Below are positions 6,569-12,216 of a stretch of 14,038 nucleotides of DNA, piece after piece (the first letter of the stretch is position 1; the number at the start of each line of letters is the position of its first letter). A program made the translations under genes and the position numbers. Below the pieces are notes generated by a model. The model searched no databases and was not told the origin of the DNA. It saw nothing but the letters and a program-made list of their open reading frames with translations. Origin of the DNA: an uncultured bacterium. GTDB lineage: Bacteria > Bacillota > Clostridia > Lachnospirales > Lachnospiraceae. The DNA lies in assembly GCA_905214675.1 (NCBI GenBank), contig CAJMMS010000043.1, forward strand, positions 1-14,038, given 5' to 3'.

Positions 6569-7115
6569 ATTGTTCCATCTGCCGTCCAAGAAATCCTGCT
6601 GCCGTCTGTACCAGCATCTTCTCCGAATTTCCCGGCCTTTCCCCGTTACTTTTTCCGACAAGTGCAACTGAGCCGATCGCGTCTCCTGCACAGATGATCG
6701 GCTGTATGATCAGACCTGCTTTATTTTCTTTCTGATTTTCGACCAGTGCTATCTTGCCTTTTTCTTCTCCGTAGTAGCACTTCATTTCCCGTTCTGCGAT
6801 AACCCGGTCCAGCTCACGGCTGATTCCCTTGCCCTCGTATTCACGGCTGCCGTGTCCTGAAGCTGCCACCACCTGGTCATGATCTGTGATGCATGCCGTC
6901 ATGCCTGTCGTCTGTGCCAGAGCCTCCACATATTCCTTTGCAAAAATACTCAGTTCTCCGATCGGAGAATATTTCTTGAGGATAACCTCGCCTTCTCTGT
7001 CTGTAAAAATCTCCAGCGGGGTTCCCTCCTTGATCCTCAGTGTGCGCCGAATCTCTTTTGGAATCACAACTCTTCCAAGGTCATCGATGCGGCGGACGAT
7101 TCCTGTAGCTTTCAT
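6567..7115 (-). CDS. spoVT: Stage V sporulation protein T
   Basis: A 182-aa DNA-binding regulator that tunes SigG-dependent genes in the forespore and affects spore resistance and germination. Seen: an N-terminal AbrB/swapped-hairpin domain, MKATGIVRRIDDLGRVVIPKEIRRTLRIKEGTPLEIF (1-37), almost textbook for SpoVT, followed by a GAF-like domain (about 55-180) including ACITDHDQVVAASG. Length matches the roughly 178-residue B. subtilis protein. AGGAGG (7128-7133) lies 12 bases before the ATG, a slightly long spacing. It converges on the DAHP synthase gene. Directly upstream is an IS200/IS605 element transcribed in the same direction, whose right end lies about 80 bases from this start, so promoter context beyond the -35 is replaced and read-through from the element is possible. 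Confidence 0.95.
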   Translation of the reverse strand: MKATGIVRRIDDLGRVVIPKEIRRTLRIKEGTPLEIFTDREGEVILKKYSPIGELSIFAKEYVEALAQTTGMTACITDHDQVVAASGHGSREYEGKGISRELDRVIAEREMKCYYGEEKGKIALVENQKENKAGLIIQPIICAGDAIGSVALVGKSNGERPGNSEKMLVQTAAGFLGRQMEQ

Positions 7116-7164
7116 ATAGGTTATATTCCTCCTGTTGTTTTTTCATATTTCGTGCTGTATGGTT

Positions 7165-7194
7165 ATTATATGGAAAACAAGGAGAATTATGTAC
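7165..7194 (-). promoter_or_regulatory. Candidate spoVT promoter at the IS junction
   Basis: On the minus strand GTACA (7190-7194), 17 bases, then CATATAA (7166-7172) matches the SigG pattern GHATR-N17/18-CATWHTA with one mismatch in each box. The same stretch contains a perfect TATAAT (7165-7170) with a poor -35, so a SigA reading is also possible. The -35 box ends exactly where the IS element begins. Confidence 0.45.
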
Positions 7195-7341
7195 TTGACA
7201 CTCCCCACAGCTAAAGCAGGGGGATTCTTGCTTCTACCACTACTGCATTGGTAAATACCTTACGGTACTGCAATGTCTTACACAGTGTCCACAAGCTGGA
7301 TTATACTGTTCCCGTATGCCCTACGGTACAGTTTTCTGTCT
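7175..7341 (-). ncRNA. Predicted omega RNA of TnpB with flank-derived guide
   Basis: In IS200/IS605 elements the end of tnpB plus the right end encode the scaffold of the TnpB guide RNA, and the bases just beyond the element act as guide. Between the tnpB stop and the right end the minus strand shows nested stem ACTGT/ACAGT plus CCGTA/TACGG (7305-7332), then CATTG/CAATG with TACC-GTAA-GGTA inside (7246-7275), then the terminal CCCC/GGGG hairpin (7203-7223), ending in GTGTCAA (7195-7201). The guide would be 7194 down to about 7175. The RNA 5' end probably lies inside tnpB and is not fixed here. Confidence 0.6.
7203..7223. repeat. Right-end subterminal hairpin of IS element
   Basis: CCCC (7203-7206) and GGGG (7219-7223) flank ACAGCTAAAGCA, a nearly identical core to the left-end hairpin. 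TnpA recognises such imperfect hairpins as single-stranded DNA. Confidence 0.8.
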
Positions 7342-8439
7342 TTATGCATACTGCATCTGCAGTCCTTTTTTCAGGATATTGATGCCTGCATTCATATCCC
7401 GGTCATGGACCACGTGACATTCTGGGCACTCCCAGATACGAATACGCAGATTTTTTACCAGAGGATTCTGGTAGCCACAGCAGCTGCAGGTCTGGCTGCT
7501 CGGATACATCGTTGGTACTCTGCAGATCTCATTTCCATACCAGACTGCCTTATATTCCAGCATTTTGAAAAACTTTGCCCAGGAAACACTTGCTATGGAT
7601 CTTGCCAGTTTATGGTTACGGAGCATCCCCTTCACATTCAGGTCTTCGATACAGATGGTTTGGTTTTCACGCACCAGCAGCGTTGACTGTTTCTGCAGGA
7701 AATCATTCCTTTGATTGGTTATCTTCTCATGTACTCTGGCAACTCTGATCCGCTGTTTGTCGCGGTTCTGGGAACCTTTCTGCTTCCGGGAAAGTCTGCG
7801 CTGCTCTCTTATGAGTTTTCGCATAGAGCGTTCCAGATATCCGGGATTTGATACTGTATTACCATTACTGTCGGAATAGAACTCTTTGATCCCAACATCA
7901 ATCCCGATCATTCCGCCATTATTTTGACGTGAGTCCGGTTCGAAGTCAACATTCAGGACCGCAAAATATTTTCCTGACGGCGTATGCTCAATGGTCACAT
8001 GATGGATCTTTCCAATTTCCATCGACTGACGCACTTTGACAAAACCAAGTTTTGGAAGTTTGATATATCTTCCCACAATGCGGATATTATCTTTTTGGTT
8101 TATGGTCCTGTATGACTGGAACCGGTTATGTTTACTTTTGAAGATTGGATGGGACGCCCTCTTTTGAAAAAAATTCACAAATCCCCGGTCGAGATCCCGT
8201 AAAGACTGCTGTAATGCAATGGAATCAGCTTCCTTCAGAAAAGCAAACTCTTCCTGTTTTTTCAGTTCCGTCAGCATGGCGGACGTCTGGGTATAGCCGA
8301 TCTTTTTCCCATTTTCATAGCCTTCCTTACGCATGGCAAGCCCCCGGTTGTAGATGAGCCGGCAGCATCCCAGTGTCCTGTGGATGAGGTTTTTCTGTTT
8401 TCTGTTCGGGTAGATCCTGAATTTGATTCCTTTTTGCAT
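7342..8439 (-). CDS. tnpB: RNA-guided nuclease TnpB (IS200/IS605)
   Basis: A 365-aa protein, full length for TnpB, the compact ancestor-type relative of Cas12. It uses an omega RNA from the element's right end to cut DNA next to a transposon-associated motif, helping to keep the element at donor sites after excision. Seen: N-terminal KFRIYPNRKQKNLI (6-19); the helix-turn-helix and OrfB region CRLIYNRGLA (26-35); split RuvC with D181 in GIDVG (179-183), E265 in IEDLNVKGM (264-272) and D348 in HDRDMNAGINIL (345-356); and a zinc ribbon with CxxC at 318-321 and 338-341. All catalytic residues are present, unlike the nuclease-dead TldR group. Its ATG overlaps the tnpA stop as TAATG, so it should be translationally coupled to tnpA. 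Confidence 0.95.
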   Translation of the reverse strand: MQKGIKFRIYPNRKQKNLIHRTLGCCRLIYNRGLAMRKEGYENGKKIGYTQTSAMLTELKKQEEFAFLKEADSIALQQSLRDLDRGFVNFFQKRASHPIFKSKHNRFQSYRTINQKDNIRIVGRYIKLPKLGFVKVRQSMEIGKIHHVTIEHTPSGKYFAVLNVDFEPDSRQNNGGMIGIDVGIKEFYSDSNGNTVSNPGYLERSMRKLIREQRRLSRKQKGSQNRDKQRIRVARVHEKITNQRNDFLQKQSTLLVRENQTICIEDLNVKGMLRNHKLARSIASVSWAKFFKMLEYKAVWYGNEICRVPTMYPSSQTCSCCGYQNPLVKNLRIRIWECPECHVVHDRDMNAGINILKKGLQMQYA

Positions 8440-8861
8440 TATCCCATCTTGTCCTTTTGTCTCTGCGATGTTTTCTGGTTCTCAATATACTGCTTTACTG
8501 TTTCCAGCGGGGCACCGCCCACGGTAGATACAAAATAGCTGTTTGTCCACAGGGTCGGCATCTTGGTTTTAAGATACGGAAATTCCTGTCTTAAGATCCT
8601 GGACGTATAGCCTTTGAAAGATTTTACAGCTTTGTGGATGCCCAGTTGAGGATCTACTTCCAGCAGCATATGAACATGATCTGGCATGATCTCCATTTCC
8701 AGAATGTCTACAGAAAGATTTGCAGCATACTCTGTGAGCAGCTCCTTCAGCCGGACATCTACACCATTAGTTAATACTTTTCGTCTATATTTTGGGCACC
8801 ATACCACATGATACTTACAGGAATAGACGATATTGTTATTGGATTTATATGTTGTGTTCAT
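8439..8861 (-). CDS. tnpA: Y1 HUH transposase TnpA (IS200/IS605)
   Basis: A 140-aa transposase that cuts and joins single-stranded DNA at the subterminal hairpins through a 5'-phosphotyrosine intermediate, as a dimer. Seen: SNNNIVYSCKYHVVWCPKYRRKVL (7-30), the family N-terminus; the HUH motif H62-V-H64 in MPDHVHMLLE; and the nucleophile Y125 with Q129 in VKQYIENQ. Length is normal (about 130-150 aa), with no frameshift. No Shine-Dalgarno sequence precedes the ATG. The best promoter places the transcript start at or within a base or two of the ATG, so the mRNA may be leaderless, which would keep expression low. Confidence 0.95.
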   Translation of the reverse strand: MNTTYKSNNNIVYSCKYHVVWCPKYRRKVLTNGVDVRLKELLTEYAANLSVDILEMEIMPDHVHMLLEVDPQLGIHKAVKSFKGYTSRILRQEFPYLKTKMPTLWTNSYFVSTVGGAPLETVKQYIENQKTSQRQKDKMG

Positions 8862-8867
8862 ATTTGT

Positions 8868-8896
8868 ATTATATTATATTTTTGCAATTAATACAA
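8868..8896 (-). promoter_or_regulatory. tnpA promoter giving a leaderless mRNA
   Basis: On the minus strand TTGTAT (8891-8896), 17 bases, TATAAT (8868-8873); a second TATAAT overlaps at 8873-8878 without a good -35. Only six bases separate the -10 from the tnpA ATG. Confidence 0.6.
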
Positions 8897-8941
8897 TCAT
8901 TGTTTTGTCCATCTTCAATTACTTGCGTAAATTCGATGGAC

Positions 8942-8984
8942 GCGTCTTATATCCCCGTAGCTAAAGCAAGGGGTTTTACGACGC
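8942..8984. repeat. Left-end subterminal hairpin of IS element
   Basis: Core CCCC-GTAGCTAAAGCAA-GGGG (8953-8973) with additional outer arms GCGTC (8942-8946) and GACGC (8980-8984), separated by a 6x6 internal loop. The right-end copy lacks the outer arms. Confidence 0.75.
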
Positions 8985-9063
8985 ATTGGATAATTATAGC
9001 ATTTAATCCGCCTGGCTTCAGCCTGATGAAATCTAAGCATTTCTAAAATTCCTAAATTAGCTC

Positions 9064-9092
9064 TTTACTTTTATGTATAAATGCAGTATAGT
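9064..9092 (+). promoter_or_regulatory. Promoter of hemolysin III gene
   Basis: TTTACT (9064-9069), 17 bases, TATAGT (9087-9092): four and five matches to the SigA boxes. Transcript start near 9099 gives a leader of about 78 bases. Confidence 0.6.
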
Positions 9093-9109
9093 TTCAATAT
9101 ACTTAGTAT

Positions 9110-9126
9110 GTAGTATTAATTACTAC
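9110..9126. promoter_or_regulatory. Palindrome in hemolysin III leader
   Basis: GTAGTA (9110-9115) and TACTAC (9121-9126) around TTAAT form a 17-base palindrome about 12 bases after the predicted transcript start, a position suited to a repressor operator. No regulator is assigned. Confidence 0.4.
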
Positions 9127-9176
9127 GTGATTGGTTTTTTATTATTTACCTGTTTTTAACACTGGAGGTGTTTATT

Positions 9177-9842
9177 ATGAAACTTAAATTAAAAGATCCC
9201 TGGAGTGCGATCACGCACGGTGTTGCAGGACTTCTGGCGATCGCGGGTGCTGCACCGCTTCTTCTCAAAGCTGCATCCGGTGAGGAAGCACCACTGCATA
9301 TCGCAGCTCTGGCTGTGTTCATACTTACCATGATCCTTCTTTATACAGCCAGTACCGTTTATCATTCTGTAGACTCTACAGAGAAAGTCAACCGCCGGCT
9401 CCGAAAGATGGATCACATGATGATCTTCGTCATGATCGCCGGAAGCTATACTCCTGTCTGCCTCATTGCATTGCATAACCGTATTGGCTATATCCTCTGC
9501 GGACTTGTATGGGCTGTTGCAATCCTTGGCATGCTGCTCAAGGGACTCTGGATCACCTGCCCGAAATGGCTGTCCTCCGTTCTCTATATCGGAATGGGAT
9601 GGCTGTGCGTGCTGGCTTTTGTTCCGATCTTTCACTCTCTTCCGAAAGCAGGATTCGGATGGCTGCTTGCGGGCGGCATTATTTACACGATCGGCGGTAT
9701 CATCTATGGTCTGAAACTTCCATTATTTAATTCCAGACACAAGAATTTCGGTTCACATGAGATCTTTCATGTTTTCGTTATGCTTGGAAGTGCCTGCCAC
9801 TTTATCCTCATGTATTGCTTTATTTCCACCCTGCCATTCTGA
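9177..9842 (+). CDS. Hemolysin III family (PAQR-like) membrane protein
   Basis: A 221-aa integral membrane protein with about seven hydrophobic segments, in the HlyIII/YqfA/TrhA branch of the PAQR superfamily. Some members influence membrane fluidity or lipid homeostasis; the hemolysin label is historical. Seen: HGVAGLLAIAGAAPLL (14-29); S59-x3-H63 in TASTVYHS; KMDHMMIFVMIAGSYTPVCL (77-96) with D79; and H194-E-I-F-H198 in the last segment. These Ser, His, Asp and paired His residues are the conserved presumed metal site. The start at 9177 is chosen because GGAGGTG (9164-9170) lies 6 bases before it and overlaps the in-frame ATG at 9168. The stop codon lies at the loop of the terminator. The gene is divergent from spoVT, with the IS element between them. 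Confidence 0.92.
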   Translation: MKLKLKDPWSAITHGVAGLLAIAGAAPLLLKAASGEEAPLHIAALAVFILTMILLYTASTVYHSVDSTEKVNRRLRKMDHMMIFVMIAGSYTPVCLIALHNRIGYILCGLVWAVAILGMLLKGLWITCPKWLSSVLYIGMGWLCVLAFVPIFHSLPKAGFGWLLAGGIIYTIGGIIYGLKLPLFNSRHKNFGSHEIFHVFVMLGSACHFILMYCFISTLPF

Positions 9843-9857
9843 TGGCAGGGTATTTTT
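9828..9857 (+). terminator. Terminator overlapping the hemolysin III stop codon
   Basis: ACCCTGCCAT (9828-9837) and ATGGCAGGGT (9842-9851) form a perfect 10-bp stem with loop TCTG, followed by ATTTTT. The last codons form the left arm and the TGA sits at the loop. On the minus strand no T run follows, so it does not end the GIY-YIG transcript. Confidence 0.9.
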
Positions 9858-9875
9858 CTGCCTGTTACAGTACTT

Positions 9876-10118
9876 TCAAAATTCCATCAGGTTTAATTTT
9901 TGTTTTCTTGTAAGCTGTTTGATCGCATATTCTCTGCGCATTGCTTCCTCTTTTGTTTCAAAGCCTTCATAATAGACCAGTTTTACTGGTCTTTTGCTTC
10001 TGGTATACTTCGCTCCGGCTTTTCCCTCATTATGAGCTTTGAGCCGCTTCTGCAGGCAGTTCGTCCACCCTGTATACAGAGTCCCGTCTGCACATTGAAC
10101 GATATATGTGTAATTCAT
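9876..10118 (-). CDS. Small GIY-YIG domain protein, UPF0213/YhbQ type
   Basis: An 80-aa single-domain member of the GIY-YIG nuclease superfamily. Seen: YTYIVQCADGTLYTGWTN (3-20), in which YIV and YTG stand for the GIY and YIG halves; R25 in KRLKAHN; and E63 in REYAIKQLTRKQK, the expected catalytic Arg and metal-binding Glu. KYTRSKRPVKLVYYE (38-51) is typical of UPF0213 proteins, whose members are about 80-100 aa with suggested roles in DNA repair or nucleic-acid cleavage; function here is unproven. AGAGGA (10124-10129) lies 5 bases before the ATG. It is convergent with the hemolysin III gene and preceded by a 125-base structured leader. Confidence 0.9.
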   Translation of the reverse strand: MNYTYIVQCADGTLYTGWTNCLQKRLKAHNEGKAGAKYTRSKRPVKLVYYEGFETKEEAMRREYAIKQLTRKQKLNLMEF

Positions 10119-10145
10119 TTTTATCCTCTTTTGTCTCTATAAAAA

Positions 10146-10247
10146 GCAGTCGATTAAAAACTGTACTTCACTTCTATATAATACATTCAAAAAGCAGGTA
10201 GGAGAATATCGACTGCGAATTTTTTACCGCTGATTCCCACCTGCTTT
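10146..10247 (-). promoter_or_regulatory. Leader with interleaved inverted repeats (possible attenuator)
   Basis: Minus-strand order is A, B, A', B'. A is AAAGCAGGTGGGA (10235-10247) and A' is TCCTACCTGCTTT (10191-10203): 13 bp with one G-U, then TTTTT. B is GCAGTCGAT (10208-10216), inside the A loop, and B' is ATCGACTGC (10146-10154), also followed by TTTTT. A-A' and B-B' interleave, so they are exclusive or form a pseudoknot. The single non-Watson-Crick position is G-U in minus-strand RNA but A x C in plus-strand RNA, which favours the minus strand as the functional one. It could also terminate spoIIQ transcripts. No known riboswitch class was recognised. Confidence 0.6.
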
Positions 10248-10276
10248 ATTATACGTTGTGTTTTATATTTTGTGAA
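10248..10276 (-). promoter_or_regulatory. Sigma-A promoter for GIY-YIG leader
   Basis: On the minus strand TTCACA (10271-10276), 17 bases, perfect TATAAT (10248-10253). Start near 10241 falls inside the left arm of repeat A, leaving GGUGGGA, which still pairs for 7 bp with UCCUACC at 10197-10203. Confidence 0.7.
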
Positions 10277-10285
10277 TAACTGTAA

Positions 10286-10307
10286 CTATCCCGTTTACGG
10301 AAGATAG
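10286..10307 (-). terminator. Weak hairpin over the spoIIQ stop codon
   Basis: CTATC (10303-10307) with GATAG (10286-10290), and CCG with CGG inside, form a short interrupted stem spanning the stop codon on the minus strand. Only TTACAGTTATT follows, so termination more likely occurs at the stronger 13-bp stem downstream (10191-10247). Confidence 0.3.
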
Positions 10308-11116
10308 GCGATCGGATCGATCGGCTTGCCGTCTTTTTTCATTGCAAAATAAAGATTATTTCCTTCTTTGCTGTAATATTTCGTCGGAGCGCTGACATAG
10401 CCGATCACAGTTCCTTCTGTTACTGTGTCACCTTCCTCCACACAGAGGTCTTTGAGCTGTCCGTAAACTGCCTGATATCCGCTTCCAAGCTCCATCGTCA
10501 GGGTTGTTCCCGTCTGTGCGTCTTCTTCGATTGAATAAACCGTTCCATCTGCTGCTGCGGTCACCGGTGCACCTTCCACTGCCTGAACTGCGATCGCAGG
10601 ACTCAGTTTATACTGATCCAGGGTCGGAAAATAAACCGTCTGATCCATATTATAATCCAGAAGGATCGTTCCGTGTACCGGCCATTCCATCAGCGTATCT
10701 TCGGAAAAACTAAGTTTCGGGGCACTCAGTGCACTTGCGGAAACATCTGTGACTTTTTCCTGATCCGTCATGGAATCTTCCACCGCATTTGCTGCATTCG
10801 CGGTTTCTGTGATTGCTTCATTTGCTGAAACACTGTCTGAAGTTTTTTCTGAACTGTCTGCGCTGTCAGTGAGCGTCTGAGTGATTTTTTCTTCTGCTGT
10901 ATCGTTCTGCCCCGTCGTATCGCTGATCTCCGCGTCAACCAGACTGGTGTCTGCATCCACCATCGGTGTGTCTTCGCTCTGATCTGTCTGCAGTTCTTCC
11001 TGAATTTCCTTGTCCGGAGTATAAGTACCGATCTGATAAACTCCAATTCCCGCCGCTGCCAGGACAGCAAGGAGAGCAGTGTTTGCGGCGTACTTTACGA
11101 TTCTGTTTTTTGTCAT
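10295..11116 (-). CDS. spoIIQ: SpoIIQ-like forespore membrane protein, degenerate LytM/M23 domain
   Basis: A 273-aa protein with one N-terminal membrane segment (about 9-29), an acidic Ser/Thr/Asp-rich linker (about 35-135) and a LytM/M23 fold (about 145-271; WPVHGTILLDY, DGTVYSI, EGDTVTEGTVIGYV). SpoIIQ sits in the forespore membrane, bridges to mother-cell SpoIIIAH during engulfment and supports the feeding channel. All expected metal ligands are absent: S172 and A176 replace the H-x3-D residues, and N254 and Y256 replace the HxH pair, so no peptidase activity is expected. B. subtilis SpoIIQ is also inactive; the C. difficile protein binds zinc. The start at 11116 is chosen because AGAGGTG (11125-11131) lies 8 bases before it; the longer frame to 11185 lacks a site. 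It lies 109 bases after spoIID, the order known in Clostridia, which supports SpoIIQ over a generic M23 protein. Confidence 0.85.
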   Translation of the reverse strand: MTKNRIVKYAANTALLAVLAAAGIGVYQIGTYTPDKEIQEELQTDQSEDTPMVDADTSLVDAEISDTTGQNDTAEEKITQTLTDSADSSEKTSDSVSANEAITETANAANAVEDSMTDQEKVTDVSASALSAPKLSFSEDTLMEWPVHGTILLDYNMDQTVYFPTLDQYKLSPAIAVQAVEGAPVTAAADGTVYSIEEDAQTGTTLTMELGSGYQAVYGQLKDLCVEEGDTVTEGTVIGYVSAPTKYYSKEGNNLYFAMKKDGKPIDPIAYLP

Positions 11117-11154
11117 ATTCCATTCACCTCTGCCAATAATCATTTTTGTATTTA

Positions 11155-11183
11155 TAGCATTCCCGAAATATGACGTATTATTC
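11155..11183 (-). promoter_or_regulatory. Candidate sporulation promoter of spoIIQ
   Basis: GAATA (11179-11183), 17 bases, AATGCTA (11155-11161) on the minus strand is close to forespore SigF/SigG promoters. An overlapping TCATATT-N14-AATACAAA resembles a SigE promoter. SpoIIQ is SigF-controlled in known species, so the first reading is favoured. Confidence 0.4.
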
Positions 11184-11225
11184 AACTTTGCACAGAATAA
11201 ATCATGTTATTGCTGTTCGCTTTCT

Positions 11226-12068
11226 TCACAGTAAATCGTTTCTGTCATATGTACTTATTTCCATTTCCGGAAAATATTCTTCCAGAATCTCTTCCCACAA
11301 ACTTCCATCTTTTGCAAGTTCATTTCCGCCATACTGAGAAAAGCCAAGTCCATGACCTTTCCCTCTGCACAGGAAACGAACTTTACTCCCTGTTTTCTGT
11401 ATGGAAAAATTCGACGATGGAAGTCCCATTCCCAATGCAAACATTTCTCCCTCCAGGATTTTGTCATCAGCCTGAAGACTCAGCACATAGCCTGCAGAAT
11501 CCCGTTCTTTTATTTCTAATTCTTTTGGCAGCTGCCGCTCCGAAATATATGTACTGCTGAAATAGTCCGGGGAATTTTTGTCTGCACTGCTGTCCACAGA
11601 TTTCAGATATTGATACTCTGAACTTCCAAACACAGTCTCCCCGTCTCTGGTCGTGCCACCACTGATCTCGTGATATGGAACAAGATCCAGTTTTCCATCC
11701 ACAAGCAGAACTTTCCCTTCTGTATTTTCCACAGCATCTTCATAAATCTCATCAGATATCCACCATTTCCACTGATTCTTTATACTTTTCCCCATTTCTC
11801 TCAACACATCCAGCCGATTTTCCTCCTCCGCAAATTTCCGGAAAAGATTGCTTCTCGCAATGACCGCCTGCGCTTCCACCGTCTGTAACTCATAATCCGG
11901 TGAAATCTGACACGAAAGAACTGCCGTCAGATATACCTCCAAATCTGGTCTGTAATTCAACAATATCCTCTCACTTCCATTGATCACACTCACCGACAAG
12001 TACGGAAGCAGCGCAAACACCAGGATCTTTGACAGATTAAAAACACTTTTTCTTTTCATAATGCTCAT
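11226..12068 (-). CDS. spoIID: Stage II sporulation protein D-like, catalytic Glu replaced by Gln
   Basis: A 280-aa protein with one N-terminal membrane anchor (about 12-30). SpoIID is a peptidoglycan lytic transglycosylase of the mother-cell membrane that acts with SpoIIM and SpoIIP in engulfment. Seen: EVYLTAVLSCQISPDYELQTVEAQAVIARS (44-73), YHEISGGTT (132-140) followed by QYLKSVDS, and GKGHGLGFSQYGGNELAKDG (236-255), all family landmarks. In the first motif the usual V-x-x-E-M-P Glu, the catalytic acid, is Q54 (codon CAG), and no Cys residues follow the SGG motif. Activity is therefore doubtful. The start is uncertain: ATG at 12068 or 12059, both with weak ribosome sites. It lies just upstream of spoIIQ and is divergent from the metallophosphoesterase. 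Confidence 0.88.
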   Translation of the reverse strand: MSIMKRKSVFNLSKILVFALLPYLSVSVINGSERILLNYRPDLEVYLTAVLSCQISPDYELQTVEAQAVIARSNLFRKFAEEENRLDVLREMGKSIKNQWKWWISDEIYEDAVENTEGKVLLVDGKLDLVPYHEISGGTTRDGETVFGSSEYQYLKSVDSSADKNSPDYFSSTYISERQLPKELEIKERDSAGYVLSLQADDKILEGEMFALGMGLPSSNFSIQKTGSKVRFLCRGKGHGLGFSQYGGNELAKDGSLWEEILEEYFPEMEISTYDRNDLL

Positions 12069-12087
12069 CCAGCCAGTGTTTTATCCT

Positions 12088-12114
12088 AATATATGTCCTT
12101 TTTTCATCTTTTAT
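12088..12114 (-). promoter_or_regulatory. Candidate SigE promoter of spoIID
   Basis: On the minus strand ATA (12112-12114), 16 bases, CATATATT (12088-12095), one mismatch from the SigE -10 CATACAnT. This fits the mother-cell expression expected of spoIID. Transcription would start about 15 bases before the gene. Confidence 0.5.
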
Positions 12115-12133
12115 AAATATTTCCGTTCAGTTT

Positions 12134-12162
12134 TTGACAGCGCATCTTATTCATACTATACT
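12134..12162 (+). promoter_or_regulatory. Strong sigma-A promoter of metallophosphoesterase gene
   Basis: Perfect TTGACA (12134-12139), 17 bases, TATACT (12157-12162). It is divergent from the spoIID promoter, 20 bases away. Confidence 0.85.
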
Positions 12163-12216
12163 ATAGGGCATATCAATAGGACTGCTTGCTTATAACAAAA
12201 AGGAGGTGCTTTTTTT

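Larger units (their letters stand above)
7195..8989 (-). mobile_element. IS200/IS605 family element with tnpA and tnpB
   Basis: About 1.8 kb with overlapping tnpA and tnpB, bounded by subterminal hairpins that share CCCC-xx-AGCTAAAGCA-x-GGGG (7203-7222 and 8953-8973). There are no inverted terminal repeats or target duplication, as expected for Y1 single-strand transposition. The right end is placed at 7195 from the GTGTCAA ending; the left end is uncertain by about 10 bases (8985-8995). It lies in the intergenic region between spoVT and the divergent hemolysin III gene, breaking no gene. Both proteins look intact, so the element may be active. Confidence 0.88.

Noticed and set aside
7200..7275. 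CRISPR-like repeats near the end of tnpB
   Set aside because: The repeated-looking segments are single hairpins of the IS right end, with no regular repeat-spacer spacing anywhere in the window.
7342..8439. tnpB as a nuclease-dead, repurposed TnpB regulator (TldR type)
   Set aside because: The RuvC residues D181, E265 and D348 and the zinc ribbon are all present, and a complete tnpA accompanies it.
10295..11116. Active M23 endopeptidase
   Set aside because: All four expected metal ligands are substituted and the gene follows spoIID, so a SpoIIQ scaffold fits better.
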